Positions 1 to 6,282 of a DNA stretch of 17,258 nt are shown here, piece after piece. Source of the stretch: Geodermatophilaceae bacterium (lineage in GTDB: Bacteria > Actinomycetota > Actinomycetes > Mycobacteriales > Geodermatophilaceae); NCBI GenBank assembly GCA_013811975.1, contig JACCUF010000373.1, positions 1 through 17,258 of the forward strand, given 5' to 3'. The notes under the pieces were generated by a model that saw only the letters and a program-made list of their open reading frames with translations, searched no databases and was not told the origin of the DNA. A program made the position numbers and the translations under genes. Numbering within the stretch: the first letter of the stretch is position 1; the number at the start of each line of letters is the position of its first letter.

Positions 1-213
1 GTCACCACCCGCGAGGGTGCGACCCGCGAGAGTGCGACCCGCGTGGTCGTGCCGGCGGCACCCGTTGTCACCGTCACGCGTGAGGCCATCGCGCCTCTCG
101 TCGTGGAGACCGAGGCGCCCGGAGCGCCGATCGTCACCACCGAGGTCCGCAGCACCGGCGAAACCTGCTTAAAGAACCCCTCCACCGCCGAACAGCGACG
201 TAACCGCTGCTGA
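1..213 (+). CDS. C-terminal end of an unrecognised protein (partial, 5' end outside window)
   Basis: Frame 1 is open from the first base to a TGA at 211-213 and gives about 70 residues. I do not recognise the product. Codons are strongly G/C in the third position up to about position 160, as expected for coding DNA in this genome. After that the bias weakens and the tail becomes Lys/Arg/Cys-rich. The peptide is Val/Thr/Ala/Pro-rich and low in complexity, including a tandem TREGA-TRESA-TR stretch encoded by a 15-bp repeat. It has no visible domain, membrane segment or catalytic motif. Its last 15 codons overlap antisense the open reading tail of the truncated GrdB-like gene, so the real 3' end may have been altered by the same rearrangement. 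It could be a linker-rich tail of a larger protein or only a fortuitous open frame. Confidence 0.35.
   Translation, partial: VTTREGATRESATRVVVPAAPVVTVTREAIAPLVVETEAPGAPIVTTEVRSTGETCLKNPSTAEQRRNRC
7..45. repeat. 15-bp direct tandem repeat, two copies plus a partial third
   Basis: Positions 7-21 and 22-36 are near-identical 15-mers (ACCCGCGAGRGTGCG, one mismatch). A partial third copy begins at 37. The period is a multiple of three and encodes TREGA/TRESA/TR in the partial frame above, so it is probably a small coding repeat. Confidence 0.5.
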
Positions 214-636
214 TACCGCGGGTCCTCTCGTCCTCGGCCTCCCAAGTGCCTGCCCGGACCGTTCCCCGGCCGCTTGACCGCCATGAATGAACCGATGGTG
301 CAGGTGGGCGACCGCCAGGTCGTCGCGCTGCACAGTGTTCGGGAGCATCCGGTAGGAGGAGTCTCCCCATGTCGGCTCGCGGCGCTCGCGCTCGAGGTCG
401 AAGGGCTGCTGCGATCGGAGGTGCAGGCCGGCTGAGGACAGCAGTGCCAGCCGAGCATCGGACAGTCGCTTCTCGAAGGGCGCCCACACGTCCCCATGCT
501 CGACCGGGTAGTCCTCCCCGTAGAAGGAATGCATCAACCGGGGCAGGTACCTGTTGTCATCGACTCGCACGTTCGACTCGCCTTCCGTGACTTCCTCCGA
601 TGCCTCAGACCGGGCGGTATTTCGGACGCTGGTCAT
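169..636 (-). pseudogene. GrdB-like (glycine/sarcosine/betaine reductase component B family) protein, C-terminally truncated
   Basis: Residues about 28-113 resemble actinobacterial proteins annotated as glycine/sarcosine/betaine reductase selenoprotein B family. Segments seen are RYLPRLMHSFYGEDYPVEHG, an FEKRLSDARLALLSSAGLH stretch, REPTWGDSSYR and LAVAHLH. Family members normally continue past this point with an Asp/Asn-rich motif and a VxFPxxRLxELxxEGxIG-like segment. Here, after His113/114 (about position 297), the frame reads 40 unrelated Arg/Gly-rich residues to a stop at 169-171, and neither other frame restores the family sequence. I read this as truncation by deletion or rearrangement rather than a simple frameshift. 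The start ATG at 634-636 lies inside the ligase gene (32-bp overlap), so it is the last gene of the mutase operon and relies on translational coupling; no good ribosome site is visible. There is no selenocysteine TGA in the retained part. The family's role in this context is unknown. Confidence 0.6.
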
Positions 637-1963
637 CGACCCGCTTGGCTTTGGAGATCGCGCGTTCCAGGGTTTCCGGCGGAAGGATTTCGATCTTGAA
701 CGTCACACTCGTGTCGTTCTTCAGTTTGCGCTGGACGCGCTGTGCCAGTTCGGTGTTGAAGGCAGCGGGGTCGCTGACCTCGATCGTCGGGTCGCGCTCC
801 ACCCGCACGGTTGCCTCGTCCATGCTGCCCTCCCGGGTCATCACGATGAGGAACTCCACGCCGGTCCCCGGTACCTCGAGCAGGGAGCGCTGCACCTGGC
901 TGGGATAGATGTTGGCACCCCGGATGAGGAGCATGTCGTCCAGCCGTCCGTAGACGCCGTCGGGCAGCCTGGGGTAGGTGCGTCCGCAGTCGCAGGGTTC
1001 GTAGGTCATCCGCGACTCGTCGCCGGACAGGAACCGGATCATCGGCTGCGAATCTCGCCGAAGGTGGGTGTAGATCAGGGCGCCACTCTCGCCGTCAGGA
1101 GCCAGCTTGCCGTAGTCGTCCTTGTCGACCACTTCGGTCCAGACCTCGTCCTGCATGACGTGCACTCCGACGCCCAGCTCGCACTCGGCGTTGGTGGCCC
1201 ATGGGGTCATCTCCGAGGTCGTGGCCATGTCGCGAACCTGGACGCCCCAGCCTGACTCCAGGCGGGAACGGGTGCCCGGGATCGCCGCGCCGGGCTCCCC
1301 GATGAAGATGCCCAGCCGCAGCGGCGACGCCGCGGCGTCGTAACCGAGCACAGCTGCGGTCTCCAACATGTGCAAAGCGTAGGTCGGCGTGCAGATCAGC
1401 ACCGTGGACCCGATGCGGTGCATGAGTTCCAGCTGCCGTTCGGTCTCTCCTGACCCCAAGGGAAAGGCCGTGGCGCCGATGCGCTCTGTTCCCAGCAACG
1501 CCCCCCAGCCGCCCATGAACAGGCTGAACACGGTCGAGAGCTGCACCCGGTCGCCCGGGCGCACGCCGCAGGTGTAGAGCCCCTGCGCCATGACCTCAGT
1601 CGTGTAGGCCCAGTCCTTCGCGGAGAAGGCGTACAGCGTCGGCTTCCCGCTGGTTCCTGACGAGCCGTGCACCCGGACCAGGTCCTCGGGGCCCACCCCG
1701 ACATAGCTGCCGAAGGGCGGGTTCTCCTCCTGGTCGTCACGCAGCATCTGTTTGGTGATCACCGGCACCCGCTCGGTGAAGTCCTGCAGCGTCTCGACAC
1801 GGTCCGGATGGAATCCGTGTGCGTCATAGTGCCGCCGGTAGAAGGGCAGGTTGTCGTAGACGTGATGCAAGGTCGATTGAAGAGCGGTCAGAGTGTTCTG
1901 CTCGCGCTCCTCACGCGGCATCCTCTCCTTGGTGATGTCCCAATAAGCGGCGGCCTCGGTCAT
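605..1963 (-). CDS. PaaK-type (phenylacetate--CoA ligase family) acyl-CoA ligase
   Basis: This 452-residue protein fits the PaaK branch of the adenylate-forming ligases (usual length about 430-460). These enzymes activate a carboxylic acid with ATP to an acyl-adenylate and then to the CoA thioester in the cytosol. Visible motifs are the nucleotide loop SSGTSGKPT (residues 101-109), an MATTSEM segment in the A5 position, CDCGRTYPR with the PaaK-typical Cys-x-Cys, the A8-like hinge YGRLDDMLLIRGANIYPSQ, and a Lys-rich C-terminus ending ISKAKRVDDQRPKYRPV. The ATG at 1963 overlaps the tetR stop as ATGA and has a good GAAGGGA site just upstream. It sits in the mutase operon, so it most likely makes the acyl-CoA fed to the mutase, as the ligase does in 2-hydroxyisobutyrate mutase clusters. 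No phenylacetate epoxidase (paaABCDE) genes are in the window, so true phenylacetate use is unproven. Family is confident; substrate is not. Confidence 0.9.
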   Translation of the reverse strand: MTEAAAYWDITKERMPREEREQNTLTALQSTLHHVYDNLPFYRRHYDAHGFHPDRVETLQDFTERVPVITKQMLRDDQEENPPFGSYVGVGPEDLVRVHGSSGTSGKPTLYAFSAKDWAYTTEVMAQGLYTCGVRPGDRVQLSTVFSLFMGGWGALLGTERIGATAFPLGSGETERQLELMHRIGSTVLICTPTYALHMLETAAVLGYDAAASPLRLGIFIGEPGAAIPGTRSRLESGWGVQVRDMATTSEMTPWATNAECELGVGVHVMQDEVWTEVVDKDDYGKLAPDGESGALIYTHLRRDSQPMIRFLSGDESRMTYEPCDCGRTYPRLPDGVYGRLDDMLLIRGANIYPSQVQRSLLEVPGTGVEFLIVMTREGSMDEATVRVERDPTIEVSDPAAFNTELAQRVQRKLKNDTSVTFKIEILPPETLERAISKAKRVDDQRPKYRPV

Positions 1964-2652
1964 GGTGTCCCTTCTGACTCAGTGACGGTCCTGATTGCGG
2001 CGCTTGTGGCTGTGCGCTTGCGCGCAGTCTCCTTGCGGCTGGGGGTGAGCCCGGCGATGACGAAATCGACCTGCTCCCGGATCAACCGCTCACCCACCCG
2101 CTCGCCCAGCGTCCAACTCTTCAAGGCCGGTAGATGGCCGAGCAGGACCATGTCTTGTGCCACGGTCTGGGCATCTGCTCCGTTGAACTGTCCGGAGCGC
2201 TGGCCGGTTGTGATGATCTCCGCGAAGAGGTCGGCGATGCGTGACTCCCGGTCCTGGTAACGGCGCTGGTCTTCACGCGGGAGGTGCCGATACTCGCGGT
2301 ATAGGAGGATCACCTGCTCTTTCGCCGCCTCGCACGAGGCCAGGTACAGCGCGAACGCGCAGCGCAGCTGCCCTTCGCTGCCGGTGGTCTCCCGCACTGC
2401 CTGTTCCAGTGCCTCGGACAGGCCCCCGTAGATGTCCTCACAGGCCATCACCAGCAGGTCGGACTTGGTGCTGATGTAGCGGTAGATGCCGCCGACACTC
2501 AGCCCCGCCGCGGCGGCCAGGTCGTTGACGGAGAACTTGTCGTACCCCTGTTCGGAGATGCCACGACTCGACAACGCGACCAGCTGGCGCCGGCGTTCCA
2601 AGGTCTTCTGACGTACCCGAATGACCCCGGAGGGCTGTTTGCTGGCCGTCAC
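1960..2652 (-). CDS. TetR-family transcriptional regulator
   Basis: This is a 230-residue TetR/AcrR protein. The N-terminal helix-turn-helix is visible as FSVNDLAAAAGLSVGGIYRY followed by ISTKSDLL. The rest is the helical ligand-binding and dimerisation domain (for example LLYREYRHLPREDQRRYQDR), with a basic tail (SRKETARKRTATS). I place the start at the GTG 2650-2652, whose GTGA overlaps the stop of the B12-binding subunit and which has a GGAAAG-type site upstream. A longer frame starting at 2865 runs deep through the upstream gene and has low-complexity Arg-rich sequence. The gene lies between the mutase small subunit and the ligase, so it is transcribed with its presumed targets and is probably autoregulated. 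The 22-bp inverted repeat at 4689-4710 is its likely operator. An acyl-CoA or free acid of the pathway is the likely inducer, by analogy with other TetR regulators of acyl-CoA catabolism. Confidence 0.92.
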   Translation of the reverse strand: MTASKQPSGVIRVRQKTLERRRQLVALSSRGISEQGYDKFSVNDLAAAAGLSVGGIYRYISTKSDLLVMACEDIYGGLSEALEQAVRETTGSEGQLRCAFALYLASCEAAKEQVILLYREYRHLPREDQRRYQDRESRIADLFAEIITTGQRSGQFNGADAQTVAQDMVLLGHLPALKSWTLGERVGERLIREQVDFVIAGLTPSRKETARKRTATSAAIRTVTESEGTP

Positions 2653-3080
2653 AGCGACCCCGCTTTCCGGCGGGCGGCGTCCTGTTCGACGACCAGCTCC
2701 TCGATCAGCACCAACAGATCTGGGACCGAACTTCCCGTCGGGAACACCGCAGCGACGCCGTCGGCCTCGAGCTCGGGCACATCCGCCGCCGGGACCGTGC
2801 CGCCGAGGACAACCACGACGTCGTCCGCGCCGACGACGCGCAATTGCTCCATGACTGAAGGGCACTCGCCGAGATGGTTACCCGAAAGCGTGGATAGGCC
2901 GAGCAGGATCGCATCCTCTTGCACGACCGCGGAGGCGATATCCTCGGCACTGGCGTGGCCGAGGTAGACGACCTCCATGCCGGCGTCGCGCAGAGCGTTG
3001 GCGATGATGATGACTCCTCGCCAATGCGCGTCGAACCCCAGCTTGGCGATAACCGCCTTGTGACCGCGCAACCCGTTCAC
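2649..3080 (-). CDS. Adenosylcobalamin-binding small subunit of acyl-CoA mutase
   Basis: This stand-alone B12-binding (Rossmann-like) domain has about 143 residues and is the beta subunit of an alpha2beta2 mutase, like IcmB, HcmB or the small subunit of pivalyl-CoA mutase. The base-off/His-on signature DxHxxG is present as GFDAHWRG; the His supplies the lower cobalt ligand. GLSTLSGNH and VVVLGGTVPAAD match the SxL and GG segments that hold the nucleotide tail. I prefer the GTG at 3078-3080: its GTGA overlaps the large-subunit stop, like other junctions here, with GTGGGA about 9 nt upstream. A GTG at 3096-3098 would add six residues. The usual GLDGHDRG is here GFDAHWRG, a small deviation next to the ligand that keeps the essential Asp, His and Gly. 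It must pair with the large subunit directly upstream. Confidence 0.93.
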   Translation of the reverse strand: MNGLRGHKAVIAKLGFDAHWRGVIIIANALRDAGMEVVYLGHASAEDIASAVVQEDAILLGLSTLSGNHLGECPSVMEQLRVVGADDVVVVLGGTVPAADVPELEADGVAAVFPTGSSVPDLLVLIEELVVEQDAARRKAGSL

Positions 3081-4672
3081 CACAGCGGGAAGTCCCACAG
3101 GCCAAGGCTGGTGCGCAGCACGGCGCCGAGCTCGCCGAGGGTGGCGTCCTGCTCCACGGCGCGCTCTACGGCGGGCATCACGTTCACCTTCGCGACGGCC
3201 GCTTGGCCGACCTCCTCGACGGCGGAGGCAGCTGCCTGCGTGTCGCGCCGCGACCGAACCTCTGCCAGCCGAGCCGACTGCTTCGCCAGGGTGTCGGTGG
3301 GCAGCCGGAAGATCTCGACTGGGACGTCGGCCCCGTCGTTCATGGTGTTGACCCCGACGATGAGCTGCTCCTCGTCGTCGATGGCTTTTTGTGCCTCGAA
3401 GGAGAGCCGGGACAGCTCAGCGTGCACCCATCCGCGCTCGGTCGCAGGTACGACGCCGCCCATGGCATCGATCTGGGCCACGACGTCCTGGACCCGCTCC
3501 TCCATGACGTCGGTGAGGTGTTCCACGAGGTAGGACCCGCCCAGGGGGTCGGCGCTCTTGGCGACCCCGGTCTCATGGAGGAGCACATACTGACTGCGCA
3601 GTGCTGTCATGGCCGCATGCTCACTCGGGATCGAGACCGCTTCGTCGAAACCGTTGATGTGCAGGGATTGGGTCCCGCCAAGCACAGCGGAAAGCCCCTG
3701 GGTCATGCTGCGCGCGATGTTGACGTGCGCGTGGCGGGCGGTGTTACTCACCCCCGACGTCTGCACGTGGAACCTGAACCGCTGGGAGGGCTCGTGGACA
3801 ACGCCCAGGTCGTCGCGCACCCACTTCGCCCACGCGCGGCGGGCCGCCCGGAACTTCGCGATCTCCTCGAAGAAGTCGCTGTGCGCGTTGAGGAAGAACG
3901 AGATCCGGGACAGGAATGCCTCCGGCGCATGACCCCTGCGGATCAGCTCGTGCGTCACAGCCTGCGCGTGCGTCAGCGTGAGCGCCGATTCCAGTACGGC
4001 GTCGGCACCGGCCTCGCGGTAGTTGTAGCCGCTGATGCTGACCGGGTTCCATCGCGGAAGCTCGGTGATGGCGTACTCGATGAGGTCGCACTCGAGCTGG
4101 AAGGAGCCCACCGGGGGCAGGGCTTGCGGCGCGATGGTGATCGCCGTCTCCATCAGGAAGTCGTTCTGGCTCGTCCCGGACAGGGCGGCCTTCGGGATAC
4201 CGCGCCGCTGCGCTGCCTGCACGAACATCGCAAGATGGGCGACAGCTCCGATCGGCTGCGAGGACACCAGTGACACGCTGACCTTGTCCAGCGGGATCTC
4301 GGCGAACAGGTCGTCGAAGTCGTCACGCACGTCCACGGCCACTCCGCCGCGCCCCACGTCCGAGCGGGCCAGGGGGTGGTCGGAGTCGAAGGCTCGAAGG
4401 CTCGGATAGTCGAAAACGCCGTTGACACCGGTCGCACCGGCGGCCAGGAGTGCGCGGTAGCGAGCATTCGTATCGGTCGCCCTGCCGAAACCAGCCAGCT
4501 GTCGCATGGTCCACGGCCGGTTGCGGTACATGCCCTCGTGAATGCCGCGAGTGAACGGAAAAGACCCCGGCCTCTCGGACGCCGCGGTGGGTCCGACGTC
4601 GTCGGGGCGGCCGTACGCGGGCAGTTCCAGGCCGGAGGCGGTGGACTCGGGCGACACCTCGGGAGACGACAT
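3077..4672 (-). CDS. Adenosylcobalamin-dependent acyl-CoA mutase, large (alpha) subunit, unknown substrate
   Basis: This 531-residue protein is a methylmalonyl-CoA mutase-family TIM barrel without its own B12 domain, so it works with the adjacent small subunit. Family hallmarks are FPFTRGIHEGMYRNRPWTMR (residues 38-57), DSDHPLARSDVG, IPLDKVSVS, SGTSQND (165-171), RWNPVSISGY (207-216), FHVQTSG and GGTQSLHINGFDEA. Counterparts of MCM Arg82, Thr85, Thr195, Gln197 and His328 are kept. By alignment to remembered Propionibacterium MCM, the substrate-setting positions are unusual: Tyr89 is Leu59, Ala116 is Val86, Arg207 is Thr179 (plus or minus one for an indel) and His244 is Asn217. ICM has Phe/Ala/Gln and HCM Ile/Asp at the corresponding sites. 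Loss of Arg207 argues against a dicarboxylyl-CoA such as methylmalonyl-CoA. The ATG at 4670-4672 has a GAAAGGA site 7 nt upstream. It is the first gene of the leftward operon. Family is certain; reaction is open. Confidence 0.93.
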   Translation of the reverse strand: MSSPEVSPESTASGLELPAYGRPDDVGPTAASERPGSFPFTRGIHEGMYRNRPWTMRQLAGFGRATDTNARYRALLAAGATGVNGVFDYPSLRAFDSDHPLARSDVGRGGVAVDVRDDFDDLFAEIPLDKVSVSLVSSQPIGAVAHLAMFVQAAQRRGIPKAALSGTSQNDFLMETAITIAPQALPPVGSFQLECDLIEYAITELPRWNPVSISGYNYREAGADAVLESALTLTHAQAVTHELIRRGHAPEAFLSRISFFLNAHSDFFEEIAKFRAARRAWAKWVRDDLGVVHEPSQRFRFHVQTSGVSNTARHAHVNIARSMTQGLSAVLGGTQSLHINGFDEAVSIPSEHAAMTALRSQYVLLHETGVAKSADPLGGSYLVEHLTDVMEERVQDVVAQIDAMGGVVPATERGWVHAELSRLSFEAQKAIDDEEQLIVGVNTMNDGADVPVEIFRLPTDTLAKQSARLAEVRSRRDTQAAASAVEEVGQAAVAKVNVMPAVERAVEQDATLGELGAVLRTSLGLWDFPLW

Positions 4673-4687
4673 TACGGAATCCTTTCA

Positions 4688-4717
4688 TTGCGAGCGAGTG
4701 CTCGCTCGCAGTAAAGT
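4688..4717 (+). promoter_or_regulatory. Predicted promoter of the meaB-like operon
   Basis: TTGCGA (4688-4693), an 18-bp spacer, then TAAAGT (4712-4717). The spacer is almost entirely the inverted repeat. Predicted start near 4724 lies after the in-frame ATG at 4721, which supports translation from the ATG at 4784 instead. Confidence 0.45.
4689..4710. promoter_or_regulatory. Probable TetR operator: perfect 10-bp inverted repeat with 2-bp spacer
   Basis: The left arm TGCGAGCGAG (4689-4698) and right arm CTCGCTCGCA (4701-4710) are exact reverse complements separated by TG. Length and symmetry fit a TetR-family operator, and a tetR gene lies in the operon it would control. The repeat overlaps the -10 and start region of the leftward promoter and fills the spacer of the rightward one, so binding should block both. 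The TetR link is an inference from position. Confidence 0.72.
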
Positions 4718-4738
4718 CGGATGGACGTCCCCCGTCAA
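4710..4738 (-). promoter_or_regulatory. Predicted sigma-70-type promoter of the mutase-tetR-ligase operon
   Basis: On the minus strand, TTGACG (4733-4738) is followed by a 17-bp spacer and TTTACT (4710-4715). Predicted transcription start is near 4703, inside the inverted repeat, giving a leader of about 30 nt with a GAAAGGA ribosome site at 4680-4686. Confidence 0.55.
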
Positions 4739-4783
4739 GACATCTGCTCGGTTCATGCGCACCGCTTCGACCGGAAGGCCGCC

Positions 4784-5782
4784 ATGCCCGATGCCTCCGA
4801 GCTGGCCGCACAGGTCCTGGCTGGCGACGTTCGCACCGCCTCGCGGCTGATATCTCTGCTGGAACGCGAGGATGAGCAGGCCGCGGCGGCCGTTGCGGTG
4901 CTCTTTCCAGCGACGGGTTCGGCCCGTGCGATCGGGATCACCGGTCCGCCGGGCGCTGGTAAATCGACGCTGATCAAGCGGTTCATCGACGCCTACCGCG
5001 AGCGTGGTCTGCGCGTCGGCGTCCTGGCCGTCGACCCCTCGAGTCAGCTCACTGGTGGAGCCCTGCTGGGCGATCGGCTCCGGATGGTGTCACACACCAT
5101 GCAGGAGGACGTCTTCATCCGCTCGATGGCGGTGCGGGATCAACAGGGTGGCATTGCCCGGGGCACGGCGCAGGCGATGCGCATCCTCGACGCGCTGGGG
5201 TGCGACCGGCTGATCGTGGAGACTGTGGGGGTCGGTCAGAGCGAGATCGCGGTCGCGGGGACGGTGGACTGCACCGTTCTCGTCTCGCACCCGGGTGCCG
5301 GTGACGAGATCCAGGCGATGAAGTCCGGCATCATGGAGATCGGGGACCTCTACGTCATCAATAAGGCCGACCAGCCCGGTGCTGAGCACCTGCGGCGTCA
5401 GCTCATGTCGGCCGTTCGCCTGCTCGCCTCCAAGGATCCACCGCGGCAGGTGTTCATGGTCAGCGCCCGGACGGGTGACGGCATGACCGAGCTCGTCGAA
5501 GCCGTGGAGACGCGGCTCGAACACCTTGACACCAGCGGGAAGCTAGGACGCCAGCGACTCCTCAATCTCCAGCAGGAGGTCCTCCAGTTGATCGTGAGCA
5601 GGTCTGTCGCGAATGTCCTTGCCGGGCTGGGACCGGATCCGGTCTCGACCTATCTGAGCGACCTCGAGCAGCGCCGTATGGATCCGTCGACCGTGGCCTC
5701 ACTCGTGCTTGCCCAACAGCATCGGGATCGGTCGCTGGCGCAGCCGGGAGTCGCCGCGCGGGGAACCGTAGGACCAGCGTGA
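4784..5782 (+). CDS. MeaB/ArgK-type G3E GTPase, mutase chaperone
   Basis: This 332-residue protein has the length of MeaB/ArgK/MMAA proteins, which use GTP to gate cobalamin loading and to protect or repair adenosylcobalamin-dependent acyl-CoA mutases. Motifs are the P-loop GPPGAGKST (about 54-62), DPSSQLTGGALLGDRLRM (84-101, switch region; Gln-Leu replaces the common Pro-Phe), ETVGVGQSE (146-154) and NKAD (193-196). I start at the ATG 4784, which has GGAAGG at 4773-4778. An in-frame ATG at 4721 lies upstream of the predicted transcription start and would add 21 residues without family resemblance. It is divergent from the mutase genes and shares their operator, so it is most likely dedicated to that mutase, like MeaH/MeaI proteins of other mutase clusters. 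It overlaps the thioesterase gene by four bases (GTGA). Confidence 0.93.
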   Translation: MPDASELAAQVLAGDVRTASRLISLLEREDEQAAAAVAVLFPATGSARAIGITGPPGAGKSTLIKRFIDAYRERGLRVGVLAVDPSSQLTGGALLGDRLRMVSHTMQEDVFIRSMAVRDQQGGIARGTAQAMRILDALGCDRLIVETVGVGQSEIAVAGTVDCTVLVSHPGAGDEIQAMKSGIMEIGDLYVINKADQPGAEHLRRQLMSAVRLLASKDPPRQVFMVSARTGDGMTELVEAVETRLEHLDTSGKLGRQRLLNLQQEVLQLIVSRSVANVLAGLGPDPVSTYLSDLEQRRMDPSTVASLVLAQQHRDRSLAQPGVAARGTVGPA

Positions 5783-6219
5783 CAGAAGGCATCGCCTCCG
5801 CCGAGGACGATGCTGGAGGGCGTGCGGTCCGCGCAATGGTCGAGGCAGACACCGCATCCCGCCTGCTGGGCATCGAGGTAGTGGTTCTGGAGCCCGGCCA
5901 CGTCACCATGGGTATGACCGTCCTGCCCTCGATGCTCAATGGGCACGGCATCTGCCACGGGGGCTACCTGTTCCTGCTGGCCGACTCGGCGTTCGGTGCG
6001 GCCTGCAACAGCGTCGCTGGGGGTGCGGCCGCCGTCGCGTCGTCGTGCGACGTGACCTTCGTGGCACCTGCCAGAGCGGGAGACATTCTGGTGGCCGAAG
6101 CGCTGCAACGCCTCAACTTCGGACGCAGCGGCCTCTTCGATGTCACTGTGCGGCGGGCGGACGGGACTGTACTGGTGGAGTTTCGTGGTCACAGCCGACG
6201 ACTTTCCAGCCCCCCGTAG
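5779..6219 (+). CDS. paaI: PaaI-type hotdog-fold acyl-CoA thioesterase
   Basis: This 146-residue hotdog protein closely resembles E. coli PaaI, which hydrolyses hydroxyphenylacetyl-CoA and related aryl- or acyl-CoAs to release trapped CoA. The signature segment reads LNGHGICHGGYLFLLADSAF and continues GAACNS, with the HGG turn and the acidic residue in LAD that serves catalysis in PaaI. AAAVASSCDVTFVAPARAGD and a terminal FRGHSRRL also match. The GTG start overlaps the GTPase stop (GTGA) with a TAGGA site upstream. With a PaaK-type ligase in the opposite arm, it probably removes dead-end thioesters from the same pathway. The PaaK plus PaaI combination might hint at an aryl-acetate-like substrate, but both families have wider use. 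Confidence 0.88.
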   Translation: MTEGIASAEDDAGGRAVRAMVEADTASRLLGIEVVVLEPGHVTMGMTVLPSMLNGHGICHGGYLFLLADSAFGAACNSVAGGAAAVASSCDVTFVAPARAGDILVAEALQRLNFGRSGLFDVTVRRADGTVLVEFRGHSRRLSSPP

Positions 6220-6245
6220 GCCGGCATCGACCTAACTCATTCGGC

Positions 6246-6275
6246 TTGACAGTCCTGCAGCCGGCTCACGAGCAT
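6246..6275 (+). promoter_or_regulatory. Possible weak promoter ahead of the acyl-CoA dehydrogenase operon
   Basis: A perfect -35-like TTGACA (6246-6251) is followed after 18 bp by GAGCAT (6270-6275), a poor -10. If used, the start would fall about at the ATG 6283 and the message would be nearly leaderless. The 54-bp gap may instead simply be read through from the meaB-like operon. Confidence 0.3.
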
Positions 6276-6282
6276 GATGCTC
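6270..6282. repeat. 13-bp palindrome GAGCAT-G-ATGCTC across the ACAD start codons
   Basis: Six-base arms with a one-base centre cover the first two candidate ATGs of the dehydrogenase gene and end just before the third (6283). It could be an operator half-pair, a small start-site hairpin or chance. It does not match the 4689-4710 repeat. Confidence 0.35.

Larger units (their letters stand above)
4673..4783. promoter_or_regulatory. Divergent control region between mutase operon and meaB-like operon
   Basis: This 111-bp spacer holds two opposed promoters, one inverted repeat and two ribosome sites. The sub-elements are listed separately. The overlapping layout means one bound repressor dimer or pair could silence both directions. 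Confidence 0.7.

Noticed and set aside
2653..2865. N-terminal extension of the TetR protein
   Set aside because: Runs through the B12-subunit gene in another frame, is Arg/Gly low-complexity, and the GTG at 2652 has a ribosome site and GTGA overlap.
3203..4273. Long plus-strand open frame opposite the mutase large subunit
   Set aside because: Antisense shadow; the mutase frame carries all family motifs and the shadow shows none.
2649..4672. Reading the mutase as ordinary methylmalonyl-CoA mutase
   Set aside because: The carboxylate-binding Arg and catalytic His counterparts are replaced and the subunits are split as in ICM/HCM/PCM.
4721..4783. 21-residue N-terminal extension of the MeaB-type GTPase
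   Set aside because: The ATG 4721 precedes the predicted transcription start, lacks a ribosome site and the added residues do not resemble the family.
605..6219. Reading the cluster as the standard phenylacetate (paa) catabolic operon
   Set aside because: PaaK- and PaaI-type genes are present, but no epoxidase, isomerase or ring-opening genes, and the core is a B12 mutase.
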